15,514 bases of DNA, taken from assembly GCA_025935435.1 (NCBI GenBank), contig JAICVH010000011.1, forward strand, positions 1 to 15,514, in the 5' to 3' direction. The DNA is from Burkholderiales bacterium. GTDB taxonomy: Bacteria; Pseudomonadota; Gammaproteobacteria; Burkholderiales; Casimicrobiaceae. The first letter of the stretch is position 1. The number at the start of each line of letters is the position of its first letter. Below are positions 1-8,107 of this stretch, one piece after another. The notes below the pieces were generated by a model. It was not told the DNA's origin. It was given only the letters and a program-made list of their open reading frames with translations, and did not search any database. A program made the translations under genes and the position numbers.

Positions 1-1067
1 AGCCGCGAATGCATGCGGTCGTACATCACGCCGACGCACAGGAACATCGCGGCGGACACGAACCCATGCGAAAGCATCTGCGCGAGCGCACCCTCGACAC
101 CAAGCTGGCTGAACAGGAAAAACCCGAGCGTGACGAAACCCATGTGCGAGATCGACGAATACGCGATGAGCTTCTTCATGTCCGCCTGCACCAGCGCGAC
201 GAAGCCGATGTAGATGACGGCGATCAGCGACAGCGTAATGACGAAGCCGGACAGGTAGCGGGATGCGTCCGGCAGGATCGGCAAGATGAAGCGGACGAAG
301 CCGTACGCGCCGATCTTCAGCGTAATCGCCGCGAGCACCACGGAACCGCCGGTCGGTGCCTCGACGTGCGCGTCGGGAAGCCACGTGTGGACCGGCCACA
401 TCGGCACTTTGACGGCGAAGGCCAGGAAGAATGCGATGAACAGCAGCACCTGCGTGCGCAGGTCCAGCGGAACGTCGTACCACTCGAGGATCGAGAAGCT
501 CTCCGAGACGCTGTACAGATAGATCAGCGCCACCAGCATCAGCAGCGATCCGAGCAGCGTGTAGAGGAAGAACTTGACGGCCGCGTACACACGATTGGGG
601 CCGCCCCAGACGCCGATGATCAGGTACATCGGAATCAGCATCGCCTCGAACACGAGGTAGAACAGGATACCGTCGAGTGCGCAGAAGACGGCGTTCATCA
701 GCCCGGACATGATCAGGAACGCCGCCATGTACTGCGCGACGCGCACGGTGATCACTTCCCACCCTGCCCACACGACCAGCACCGTGATGAAGCTGTTCAG
801 CAGGATGAACAGCATCGATATACCGTCGACGCCGACGTGATAGTGGATATCGAAGCGTGGGATCCACTCCGCAAACTCCACGAACTGCATCGCGGACGTC
901 GAGGTGTCGAAACTCGTGAACAGCGGAAGCGTGACGGCAAAGCCCGCGACGGCCCCGAACAGCGCGATCCAGCGCGCGATCGTCGCGTCGCGGTCGCGGC
1001 CGACGACGAGCACCGCGACGCCGGCGACGATCGGCACCCAGACGGCGAGCGACAGATAGGGCGGCAT
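1..1067 (-). CDS. nuoM: NADH-quinone oxidoreductase subunit M (partial, 3' end cut by window edge)
   Basis: NuoM is one of the three antiporter-like membrane subunits of respiratory complex I; it moves protons across the inner membrane when quinone is reduced. Reading the minus strand from the ATG at 1067 gives 355 uninterrupted codons to the window edge, out of about 490-500 in the family. Family marks are the TM5 glutamate in the segment LVFEAMLIPMYL (E141), the lysine of AVKVPMWPVHTWLPDAH (K220), a second channel lysine in ITLKIGAYGF (K251), and VQADMKKLIAYSSISHMG near 293-310. The sequence is hydrophobic throughout, with many membrane helices. The start lies 15 bases after the nuoL stop; a GTG a few bases upstream meets a stop within three codons, so ATG 1067 is the only sensible start. 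The C-terminal third is outside the window, so I cannot confirm that the gene is intact. Confidence 0.96.
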   Translation of the reverse strand, partial: MPPYLSLAVWVPIVAGVAVLVVGRDRDATIARWIALFGAVAGFAVTLPLFTSFDTSTSAMQFVEFAEWIPRFDIHYHVGVDGISMLFILLNSFITVLVVWAGWEVITVRVAQYMAAFLIMSGLMNAVFCALDGILFYLVFEAMLIPMYLIIGVWGGPNRVYAAVKFFLYTLLGSLLMLVALIYLYSVSESFSILEWYDVPLDLRTQVLLFIAFFLAFAVKVPMWPVHTWLPDAHVEAPTGGSVVLAAITLKIGAYGFVRFILPILPDASRYLSGFVITLSLIAVIYIGFVALVQADMKKLIAYSSISHMGFVTLGFFLFSQLGVEGALAQMLSHGFVSAAMFLCVGVMYDRMHSR

Positions 1068-1082
1068 CAGCGGATCACGGAG

Positions 1083-3134
1083 CTAACGTACGCCCCACCA
1101 GTACAGCAGGCCGAAGACGCCGACGATCATCACGAACGCGTAGTGATAGACATACCCGGACTGGATCCGACGAAACACGCGCGAGGCGAGGCCGATCAGC
1201 CGCGCCGAACCATTCACCAACACGCCGTCGATGATCGTGCGGTCGCCCACGTTCGAAGCGACGCCGCCGACGGCGCGCGCACCGCCCGCAAAGAACCAGT
1301 CGTTGAAGCGATCGAAGTAATACTTGTTGTCGAGCAGCGTGTACAACGCCCCGGCGCGAGCGCGAATCACGGCCGGCAGCGCGGGATTGATGAGATACAG
1401 GTAGGTCGCCGCGGCGATTCCGCCGATCGCGAGCCAGAAGGGTGCCGACGTGAAGCCGTGCAGGATGAACGGCACTGCGCCGTGCCACTCGTTTTTCAGT
1501 TCGGCGAGCACCGCGTGCGGTTCACGCACGACGATCGAATTGCCGAACCAGTTGCCGAACAGCGCCGGCTCGATATACAGCCAGCCGGCGTAGATCGATG
1601 GCAGTGCGAGGAGGATCAGCGGCAGCGTCACGACCCACGGCGACTCGCGCGGCGGTCCGCCTGCGTGCCCGTGCGGATCGGGTTCCTCGCCCGCCGCGTG
1701 CGACGCATCGTGCGCATGCTCATCGTGTTCCGCATGGACGGCGTGCACCACGTGCGCATCGCCAGCAGAGCGAAACCGCTCGTTGCCATGAAATGCGAGG
1801 AACAGCATCCGGAACGAGTAGAACGCTGTCACGAACACGCCGGTCAGCACGGCAAAATACGCAAAACCGTGACCGCCGACCCTGGACAGATGCGTCGCCT
1901 CGATGATCGCATCCTTGGAAAAGAAGCCCGCGAACGGGGGAATGCCGGCGAGCGCCAGCGACCCGATGACCGCGGTGACATAGGTGATGGGCATGTAGCG
2001 GCGCAGACCACCCATCCGGCGCAGGTCCTGCTCATGGTGAAGCGCGATGATTACCGAGCCCGCCGCCAGGAACAGCAGCGCCTTGAAAAACGCGTGCGTC
2101 ATCAGGTGGAAGATCGCGGCCGAATACGCCGATACGCCGAGGGCCACGGTCATGTACCCGAGTTGCGACAACGTCGAATAGGCCACCACGCGCTTGATGT
2201 CGTTCTGCACGATGCCGAGGAACGCCATGAAGAGCGCCGTGATCGCGCCGATGATCGTTACGAACGACAGCGCCGTCTCCGACCATTCGAACAGCGGGCT
2301 CATCCGCGCGACCATGAAGATGCCGGCCGTGACCATCGTCGCAGCGTGGATCAGTGCGGAGATCGGCGTAGGGCCCTCCATCGAATCGGGCAGCCAGACG
2401 TGCAGCGGTACCTGTGCGCTCTTGCCCATCGCGCCGACGAACAGGCAGATGCAGATTGCCGTCATCAACGACCACTGCGTTCCGCTCCACGGCGTGATCG
2501 TTGTGGCCGCGAGCGATTCCACCTTTGCGAAGACGGGGGCGTAATCCAGCGTGCCGAAATATGCCAGCACCAATCCGATGCCCAGCACGAAGCCGAAGTC
2601 GCCGACGCGGTTCGCCAGAAACGCCTTGAGGTTGGCATAGATCGCGGTCGGCCTCGTGTACCAGAAGCCGATCAACAGGTAGGACACGAGCCCCACCGCT
2701 TCCCATCCGAAGAAGAGTTGCAGGAAGTTATTGCTCATCACGAGCATCAGCATCGAGAACGTGAAGAGCGAGATGTAACTGAAAAAGCGCGTGTACCCCG
2801 GGTCGTCGGCCATGTAGCCGATCGTGTAGATGTGGACCATCAACGACACGAACGTGACCACGAGCAGCATGGTCGCCGTCAGCGGATCGATCAGGAAACC
2901 GATGGCGAGCTTGAAGTCGCCCGAAACGAGCCAGGCGTAGACGTCACCGTTGAAGACGTGGCCCGCCTGGACATCGCGCGCGATCACGATCGAAGCGACG
3001 AACGAAGCAGCTACGCCGATGATGCAGAGCGAGTGCGAAAGCCTGCGCCCGAGCTTCGGACCCCACAAGCCGACGACGATCGACGCGACCAGCGGCGCGA
3101 ACGGAACCAGCAGATAGAGCGCGCGCATGCTCAT
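1083..3134 (-). CDS. nuoL: NADH-quinone oxidoreductase subunit L
   Basis: NuoL is the distal antiporter-like subunit of complex I, with a long C-terminal lateral helix along the membrane arm. The 683-residue product is of normal or slightly long size for the family. Visible key residues are E145 in FFGWEAVGLVSYLLIG, D179 in NRVGDFGF, K238 in GAMGKSAQVPLHVWLPD, H263 in ALIHAATMVTAG and K407 in GFFSKDAI. A histidine-rich hydrophilic loop (about residues 461-490, 9 His in 30) interrupts the membrane helices before ESPWVVTLPL; such loops are, as I recall, known in betaproteobacterial NuoL. The start is ATG 3134, with an alternative in-frame ATG at 3128 (MSMRAL versus MRAL). No strong Shine-Dalgarno is visible, and the gap from the nuoK stop is 37 bases. 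Translation may be coupled to the upstream frame (see the 14-codon frame at 3131-3175). Confidence 0.98.
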   Translation of the reverse strand: MSMRALYLLVPFAPLVASIVVGLWGPKLGRRLSHSLCIIGVAASFVASIVIARDVQAGHVFNGDVYAWLVSGDFKLAIGFLIDPLTATMLLVVTFVSLMVHIYTIGYMADDPGYTRFFSYISLFTFSMLMLVMSNNFLQLFFGWEAVGLVSYLLIGFWYTRPTAIYANLKAFLANRVGDFGFVLGIGLVLAYFGTLDYAPVFAKVESLAATTITPWSGTQWSLMTAICICLFVGAMGKSAQVPLHVWLPDSMEGPTPISALIHAATMVTAGIFMVARMSPLFEWSETALSFVTIIGAITALFMAFLGIVQNDIKRVVAYSTLSQLGYMTVALGVSAYSAAIFHLMTHAFFKALLFLAAGSVIIALHHEQDLRRMGGLRRYMPITYVTAVIGSLALAGIPPFAGFFSKDAIIEATHLSRVGGHGFAYFAVLTGVFVTAFYSFRMLFLAFHGNERFRSAGDAHVVHAVHAEHDEHAHDASHAAGEEPDPHGHAGGPPRESPWVVTLPLILLALPSIYAGWLYIEPALFGNWFGNSIVVREPHAVLAELKNEWHGAVPFILHGFTSAPFWLAIGGIAAATYLYLINPALPAVIRARAGALYTLLDNKYYFDRFNDWFFAGGARAVGGVASNVGDRTIIDGVLVNGSARLIGLASRVFRRIQSGYVYHYAFVMIVGVFGLLYWWGVR

Positions 3135-3175
3135 CGCCAGGCGTTCGCGCGGCCGGTCGGTCCCGATGCCTTCAT
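3131..3175 (-). other. Candidate 14-codon bridging frame between nuoK and nuoL
   Basis: The nuoK stop is written ATGA, so an ATG at 3175 overlaps it. That frame reads MKASGPTGRANAWR and ends in a TGA that itself sits inside the ATGA of the nuoL start. Both junctions are four-base overlaps, the classic layout for termination-reinitiation. The same frame is also open backward through nuoK, so the openness is not evidence of coding. I recognise no protein; at most it is a translational relay. Confidence 0.2.
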
Positions 3176-3492
3176 CCGCGGAGCCGTCCCTGCGCCTCGA
3201 CGACGATCGACACGGGATTGCGGAAAAGCAGCACCAGAATTGCGAGGCCGATCGCGGACTCGGCGGCCGCCACCGTCAGGATGAAGAATACGAACACCTG
3301 GCCCGCCATGTCGCCCAGGTAGCGTGAGAACGCGATGAAGTTGAGGTTGACGGCGAGCAGCATCAGCTCGATCGCCATCAGCATCATGATCACGTTGCGC
3401 CGGTTGAGGAAGATACCGGCCATGCTGATGGCAAACAGCATCGCTCCCAGCACCAGATAATGCGCAAGCGTCGGTGCGTTCAGCAGTGACAA
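3172..3492 (-). CDS. nuoK: NADH-quinone oxidoreductase subunit K, probable TTG start
   Basis: NuoK is the small three-helix membrane subunit of complex I (MrpC-like), part of the proton path between NuoH/J and the antiporter subunits. From TTG 3492 it has 106 residues, close to the usual 100-105. The two conserved membrane glutamates are present: E42 in MAIELMLLAVN and E78 in TVAAAESAIGLAI. No ATG lies upstream of the first helix. The frame can be opened at TTG 3564 (130 residues), but that adds an arginine-rich N-terminus unlike the family. TTG 3492 has GGGAG (3500-3504) at 7-base spacing and puts the first helix where it belongs (LLNAPTLAHYLVLGAMLF). A CTG a few codons further in cannot be excluded. 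The gene sits between nuoJ and nuoL. Confidence 0.93.
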   Translation of the reverse strand: MSLLNAPTLAHYLVLGAMLFAISMAGIFLNRRNVIMMLMAIELMLLAVNLNFIAFSRYLGDMAGQVFVFFILTVAAAESAIGLAILVLLFRNPVSIVVEAQGRLRG

Positions 3493-3504
3493 CGTGTCGC
3501 TCCC
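3493..3504 (-). promoter_or_regulatory. Ribosome binding site deciding the nuoK start
   Basis: On the minus strand GGGAG (3504-3500) is followed by seven bases and then TTG (3492-3490), which opens the nuoK frame. This spacing is near optimal. It favours TTG 3492 over the earlier TTG at 3564, which has no purine-rich stretch in front. Confidence 0.6.
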
Positions 3505-3574
3505 TGTACGACGTGATCGCGCAGGCGGCCGTTCGGCGGGCCGCGTGCTGCGCGAGCCAATCAAGCACCGGTCG

Positions 3575-4174
3575 TCAGGCCGGCGGCTTTCCGGACCGCA
3601 GGTTTACGAGGCGCACGCGATCTTCGCGCCGCACCTTCACCTGCAAGGCCGGATCCTGTTGTTTGCGTTCTTTGCGTTCCCGGTGCGTCAATGCAATCGC
3701 GGCGATGATCGCCACGAGCAGCACGACGGCTGCGATCTCGAACGGATACACGTAGTCGACGTAGAGCAGTTGCCCGAGCGCCCGCGTATTGCTTGCCGCC
3801 GGCACCGGTGGCTCGGCCGTGCTGCGGCCGATTGCGCTGTCGATGATCACGAGCGCCATTTCGAACAGTACGAGTACCCCGACCGCTGCGCCGATCGGCA
3901 GGTAGCTGCGGAAGTGCTGGCGCAGCGAGTCGAAGTTGACGTCCAGCATCATCACGACGAACAGGAACAGCACCATGACGGCGCCGACGTATACGAGCAC
4001 CAGTGCAATCGCCAGGAATTCCGCGCGCAGCAGCAGCCAGAGCCCTGCAGCCGTGAAGAAGGACAGCACGAGCCACAGCGCCGCGTGGACCGGATTGCGC
4101 GTCGTGATCACGCGCAATGCGGCGAAGATCAGTATCGCGGCGAACGCGTAGAAGGTGAAAGTGGAAAAAGTCAT
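3575..4174 (-). CDS. nuoJ: NADH-quinone oxidoreductase subunit J
   Basis: NuoJ is a five-helix membrane subunit of complex I whose third helix is a conformational hinge between the quinone site and the pumping modules. The 199-residue product shows the family pattern: a first helix (TFYAFAAILIFAALRVI), then RNPVHAALWLVLSFF (about 26-40), LRAEFLAIALVLVYVGA, and the hinge helix VYVGAVMVLFLFVVMML (61-77). Two more helices follow, at about 92-111 and 143-162. The C-terminal 35 residues are charged and probably cytoplasmic. It starts 9 bases after the nuoI stop without a clear Shine-Dalgarno. It ends 82 bases before the probable nuoK start, one of the larger gaps in the operon. Confidence 0.97.
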   Translation of the reverse strand: MTFSTFTFYAFAAILIFAALRVITTRNPVHAALWLVLSFFTAAGLWLLLRAEFLAIALVLVYVGAVMVLFLFVVMMLDVNFDSLRQHFRSYLPIGAAVGVLVLFEMALVIIDSAIGRSTAEPPVPAASNTRALGQLLYVDYVYPFEIAAVVLLVAIIAAIALTHRERKERKQQDPALQVKVRREDRVRLVNLRSGKPPA

Positions 4175-4183
4175 GGCACCATT

Positions 4184-4681
4184 TCACCGATACTTCGCGT
4201 CCTCCGCCCGGTCGGCCGCGATCTGCGCTTCGTAGCGGTCGCCCACCGCGAGCAACATCTCCTTCGTGTAATACAGGTCACCGCGACGTTCGCCGTGGTA
4301 TTCCAGGATGCGCGTCTCGACGATCGAATCGACCGGACAGCTTTCCTCGCAGAAGCCGCAGAAGATGCATTTGGTGAGATCGATGTCGTAGCGCGTCGTG
4401 CGGCGCGTTCCGTCCTCGCGCTGCTCGGACTCGATCGTGATCGCAAGCGCCGGGCACACCGCCTCACACAGCTTGCACGCGATGCAACGCTCCTCGCCGT
4501 TCGGATAGCGGCGCAGTGCATGCAGACCGCGAAAACGCGGGCCCGCCGGCGTCTTCTCCTCCGGAAACTGCACGGTGATCTTGCGCGAGAACATGTACTT
4601 GCCCGTCAGGGCCATACCCCGAACGAGTTCGAGCAGGAACCACGTTCCGAAGAATTCACGTACGCGGCGGACGAGATTCAT
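4184..4681 (-). CDS. nuoI: NADH-quinone oxidoreductase subunit I (2 x 4Fe-4S ferredoxin type)
   Basis: NuoI carries clusters N6a and N6b in the connecting part of the peripheral arm, passing electrons from NuoG toward N2 in NuoB. The product has 165 residues. Two canonical 4Fe-4S motifs are visible: C66, C69, C72 with C76 (CIACKLCEAVCP), and C105, C108, C111 with C115 (CIFCGFCEESCP). The N-terminal amphipathic stretch (about 1-35) matches the membrane-surface helix of the family, and RGLHALRRYPNGEERC is typical of proteobacterial NuoI. The ATG lies 6 bases after the nuoH stop, and all eight cysteine ligands are intact. Confidence 0.98.
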   Translation of the reverse strand: MNLVRRVREFFGTWFLLELVRGMALTGKYMFSRKITVQFPEEKTPAGPRFRGLHALRRYPNGEERCIACKLCEAVCPALAITIESEQREDGTRRTTRYDIDLTKCIFCGFCEESCPVDSIVETRILEYHGERRGDLYYTKEMLLAVGDRYEAQIAADRAEDAKYR

Positions 4682-4687
4682 CGGCGC

Positions 4688-5749
4688 CTAGTGAAACAGA
4701 TCGGCGTAGCGCGTCTGCATCATCGCGCCGAGGAACACGATCCAGACCAGCGTGACCGGGATGAAAACCTTCCAGCCGAGTCGCATGATCTGGTCGTACC
4801 GATAGCGCGGGAAGGTAGCGCGCACCCACAGGAAGATCAGCAGCACGAATGCGACCTTGATCGCGAACCACGCGAAACCGTCGCCGAACGGATGCATGCC
4901 GAAAATCTCCGCGTCGTTCAGGATCGGGAACGGCGACAGCCAGCCGCCGAGGAACATGATCGACGTCAGCGCCGCGATCAGGATCATGTTCATGTACTCG
5001 GCGAGAAAGAACAATGCAAAGGAAATGCCCGAGTACTCGACATGGAAGCCGGCGACGATCTCGGATTCGCCTTCCGCCACGTCGAACGGATGTCGGTTGG
5101 TTTCCGCGATGCCCGAGACGAGGTAGACAATGAACAGCGGCAACAGCGGCCAAACGTACCAGTACGCGGCGCCGCCGTCCTGGCCGCGCACGATATCGGC
5201 GAGGTTCAGGCTGTTTGCAGCCATCAGCACGCCGACCAGCGCAAAGCCCATCGCGATTTCATACGAGACAATCTGTGCGGCGGAGCGCAGACAGCCGAGG
5301 AACGCGTACTTGGAATTCGACGCCCACCCGGCAAGGATGATTCCGTACACGCCCATCGATGTCATCGCCAGGATGTAGAGCAGCCCCGCGTTGATGTCGG
5401 CGAGCACCAGCGTGTCGGTGAACGGAATGACCGCCCACGCCGCGAGCGCCGGCGCGAGCGCGAGCATCGGTGCAATGAAGAACAGGGCGCGGCTTGCCCC
5501 CGATGGCACGATGATTTCCTTGAACAGCATCTTCAGCACGTCGGCGAACGGCTGCAGCAATCCGAGCGGACCGACGCGGTTCGGTCCGATGCGCACCTGC
5601 ATCCAGCCGATCACCTTGCGCTCGGCATACGTCAGATACGCGACGCAGAGAATCAGCGGCACGGCGATGACGACGACCTTGAGCATCGTCCACACCGGCA
5701 CCCATAGCGGGCCCAACGCGTTCTGAACGGGAAGGAGCAGGTCGCTCAT
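4688..5749 (-). CDS. nuoH: NADH-quinone oxidoreductase subunit H
   Basis: NuoH is the membrane subunit that, with NuoB and NuoD, forms the quinone-binding cavity of complex I and starts the proton path. The 353-residue product is of usual length. Diagnostic segments are ERKVIGWMQVRIGPNRVGP (43-61, quinone entrance), SAAQIVSYEIAMGFAL (156-171), and the long acidic loop AETNRHPFDVAEGESE followed by IVAGFHVEYSG (215-241). About eight hydrophobic helices can be traced. A good Shine-Dalgarno, AGAAGG at 5758-5763, lies 8 bases before the ATG inside the end of nuoG; the nuoG stop is only three bases upstream of the start. Nothing is truncated or unusual. Confidence 0.98.
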   Translation of the reverse strand: MSDLLLPVQNALGPLWVPVWTMLKVVVIAVPLILCVAYLTYAERKVIGWMQVRIGPNRVGPLGLLQPFADVLKMLFKEIIVPSGASRALFFIAPMLALAPALAAWAVIPFTDTLVLADINAGLLYILAMTSMGVYGIILAGWASNSKYAFLGCLRSAAQIVSYEIAMGFALVGVLMAANSLNLADIVRGQDGGAAYWYVWPLLPLFIVYLVSGIAETNRHPFDVAEGESEIVAGFHVEYSGISFALFFLAEYMNMILIAALTSIMFLGGWLSPFPILNDAEIFGMHPFGDGFAWFAIKVAFVLLIFLWVRATFPRYRYDQIMRLGWKVFIPVTLVWIVFLGAMMQTRYADLFH

Positions 5750-5752
5750 CGA

Positions 5753-8107
5753 TTACGCCTTCTCGATCACGATTGCACCGGAAAGCCCCTCCAGGCCGCA
5801 GGTCGACGGATGCGCGGCTGCGATGCGCACGACCCCCGGCGGCACGCCCGGGTCGAGCTGCGTCGCGAGCACCGCTTCGCCGCCGCCCTGACGAACCTTG
5901 ATCTGCGCACCTTCCTCGATGCCGAGCTGCTCGAGCAGCGTGCGATGCAGCCGCGCCCGCGGCGGCTTCGCGTCGGCGGTCGCCTGCAGCGAAGGCGCGC
6001 GCCGCACCAGCGGATCGGCGAAATGGATCGGCACATCGGCGACGCGCTCAACGCCGCCGCCCGGTTTCATCGGGGCCGCGATCTCGGTGCGGGTCGCGTT
6101 GGAAAGCCGCGCGCGCAACGCGTCCGCATTGCCGAGCACCACGTCGCGCACCTGCTCGGAACTGTCGAACGCAAAGTCGGTCAGGCCGAGCATCGTGCCG
6201 AGAACGCGCAACACCTTCCACGCCGGCCGCGTTTCGCCGAGCGGAAGCGCGACGCCGCGAAACGGCTGCACACGGCCCTCGCAGTTCACGAAAGTGCCGG
6301 ATGTCTCCGTGAACGGCGCGACCGGCAGCAGCACGTTCGCATAGCGCGTCGCCGTACGGAACGCACTCAGCACGACGACGAGCCCCGCGCGCTCGAGGGC
6401 GGCGCGCGCCGCCACCGGATTCGCGCAGTCGAATTCCGGTTCCGCATGCACGACGACGTAGGCGCGCGGCGATTCCGCGCCATTGCCGCTCAGCATCGTT
6501 TGCGCGTTCAAGCCGCCTGCGCGCGGCAGCGCTCCGGCAAGATAGCCACCCACGGTGTTCGCGGCTTCCGTAAGCACACCGAGCGTTGCGCCGGTAATGC
6601 CGGCAAGCGCTTGCGCAAGCGCGAGGATCTGCGACGCATCCGGATGCTGGATCGCGAAGTTGCCAAGCAGGATCGCGCGGCGTTCGCCGGACAGCAGGCT
6701 CGCAGCGATGACGTCGGCCGCGGCGACCGGTTCAACGCCCTGCAGCGTGGCGGGCACCGGTTTGCCCGCACCCTGCGCCGCCGCGACGACGATCTGCGCG
6801 AGCATCCCCGGCATCAGCGACGGCAACACGGTCGCGCGATGCGCGATGGGCATGCTCCAGTCGTCGTCGACCGAATGCAACGATGAGATCTGAGCGCCTT
6901 TCTTGGCCGCCTGCCGCAACCGGTGCGCGAGCAACGGATGATCCTTGCGCAGAAAGCTTCCGACGACGAGCGCGCGGTCGAGCTTGCCGACCGCTTCGAT
7001 CGACATGCCGAGCCACGGCGCACCGTCACGCAAGCCGTCGTCGCGAAAGTCGGTCTGGCGTAGCCTGAAATCGATGTTATCGCTGCCGAGGCCGCGGATC
7101 AGGCGCGCGGCCAGCGTCATTTCCTCGACCGTCGCGTGCGGCGACAACAGGGCGCCGATCGCCGAAGGCCCCTGCTTCGCGACGACCTCCGACAAACCAT
7201 TGGCGACGAACTCGAGCGCGGTCGGCCAGTCGACGGCCTTCCATTCGCTGCCTTCCCTCAGCATCGGCGACGTCAGCCGCTCCGGTGCGTTCAACGCTTC
7301 ATACGAGAAGCGATCCTTGTCCGTCAGCCAGCACTCGTTCACCGCCTCGTTTTCGAGCGGCAGCACGCGCATCACGCGATCGTTTTTCACCTGCACGACG
7401 AGATTGCTGCCATGGCCGTCGTGCGGCGACACGCTCTTCCGCCGCGCGAGCTCCCACGTGCGCGCGGCAAAGCGAAACGGCTTGGACGTCAGTGCGCCAA
7501 CCGGACAGAGGTCGATCATGTTGCCCGACAACTCGGAATCGACGGTGCGGCCAACGAACGCCTCGATCTCGGCATGCTCGCCGCGGCCCGACATCCCGAG
7601 CTCCATGATGCCGGCGATCTCCTGGCCGAAACGGACGCAGCGCGTGCAGTGGATGCAGCGCGTCATCTCCTCGGCGGAGATCAGCGGCCCGAGGTACTTG
7701 TGAAACACGACCCGCTTTTTCTCGCGGTAGCGCGAAGCCGATGCGCCATATCCGACTGCGAGATCCTGCAACTGACATTCGCCGCCCTGGTCGCAGATCG
7801 GGCAGTCCAGCGGATGGTTGATCAGCAGAAATTCCATCACGCCTTGCTGCGCCTTGATCGCCTGGTCGGAATGCGTCCACGCCTTCATGCCTTCGGTGAC
7901 GGGCGTCGCGCATGCAGGCAGCGGCTTCGGTGCCTTCTCGACCTGCACGAGGCACATCCTGCAGTTGGCGGCAATCGACAGCTTCTTGTGATAACAGAAA
8001 TGCGGGACGTAGATGCCGAGCTTGTTGGCGGCATCCATGACGGTACTGCCGTGCGGCACCTGTACGGCGCGGCCGTCGATCTCGAGGTTGATCGGCGTCG
8101 CCGTCAT
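5753..8107 (-). CDS. nuoG: NADH-quinone oxidoreductase subunit G (molybdopterin-type, Fe-S)
   Basis: NuoG is the largest peripheral-arm subunit and holds several clusters of the electron wire from NuoF to NuoI. The product has 784 residues. The N-terminal 2Fe-2S domain has C38, C49, C52, C66 (N1b). H98, C102, C105, C111 form the His-ligated cluster (HPLDCPICDQGGECQLQD). C151, C154, C157, C201 bind the next 4Fe-4S. The rest is a degenerate molybdopterin oxidoreductase fold. Where enterobacterial NuoG has extra cysteines for cluster N7 (about 225-235 here), this one reads SPHDGHGSN, so N7 should be absent. The TTATGACG context at the start overlaps the stop of a 30-codon frame; GGGG lies seven bases upstream. 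The C-terminal part is more variable between species than the Fe-S half. Confidence 0.98.
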   Translation of the reverse strand: MTATPINLEIDGRAVQVPHGSTVMDAANKLGIYVPHFCYHKKLSIAANCRMCLVQVEKAPKPLPACATPVTEGMKAWTHSDQAIKAQQGVMEFLLINHPLDCPICDQGGECQLQDLAVGYGASASRYREKKRVVFHKYLGPLISAEEMTRCIHCTRCVRFGQEIAGIMELGMSGRGEHAEIEAFVGRTVDSELSGNMIDLCPVGALTSKPFRFAARTWELARRKSVSPHDGHGSNLVVQVKNDRVMRVLPLENEAVNECWLTDKDRFSYEALNAPERLTSPMLREGSEWKAVDWPTALEFVANGLSEVVAKQGPSAIGALLSPHATVEEMTLAARLIRGLGSDNIDFRLRQTDFRDDGLRDGAPWLGMSIEAVGKLDRALVVGSFLRKDHPLLAHRLRQAAKKGAQISSLHSVDDDWSMPIAHRATVLPSLMPGMLAQIVVAAAQGAGKPVPATLQGVEPVAAADVIAASLLSGERRAILLGNFAIQHPDASQILALAQALAGITGATLGVLTEAANTVGGYLAGALPRAGGLNAQTMLSGNGAESPRAYVVVHAEPEFDCANPVAARAALERAGLVVVLSAFRTATRYANVLLPVAPFTETSGTFVNCEGRVQPFRGVALPLGETRPAWKVLRVLGTMLGLTDFAFDSSEQVRDVVLGNADALRARLSNATRTEIAAPMKPGGGVERVADVPIHFADPLVRRAPSLQATADAKPPRARLHRTLLEQLGIEEGAQIKVRQGGGEAVLATQLDPGVPPGVVRIAAAHPSTCGLEGLSGAIVIEKA

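Noticed and set aside
9..3284. Open frame of 1091 codons on the plus strand
   Set aside because: It lies exactly antisense to nuoM, nuoL and nuoK, which have full family signatures. The product is a monotonous mix of H, R, D, E and Q, typical of a GC-rich shadow frame.
3494..5707. Open frame of 737 codons on the plus strand
   Set aside because: Antisense to nuoJ, nuoI and nuoH, with the same shadow composition and no domain.
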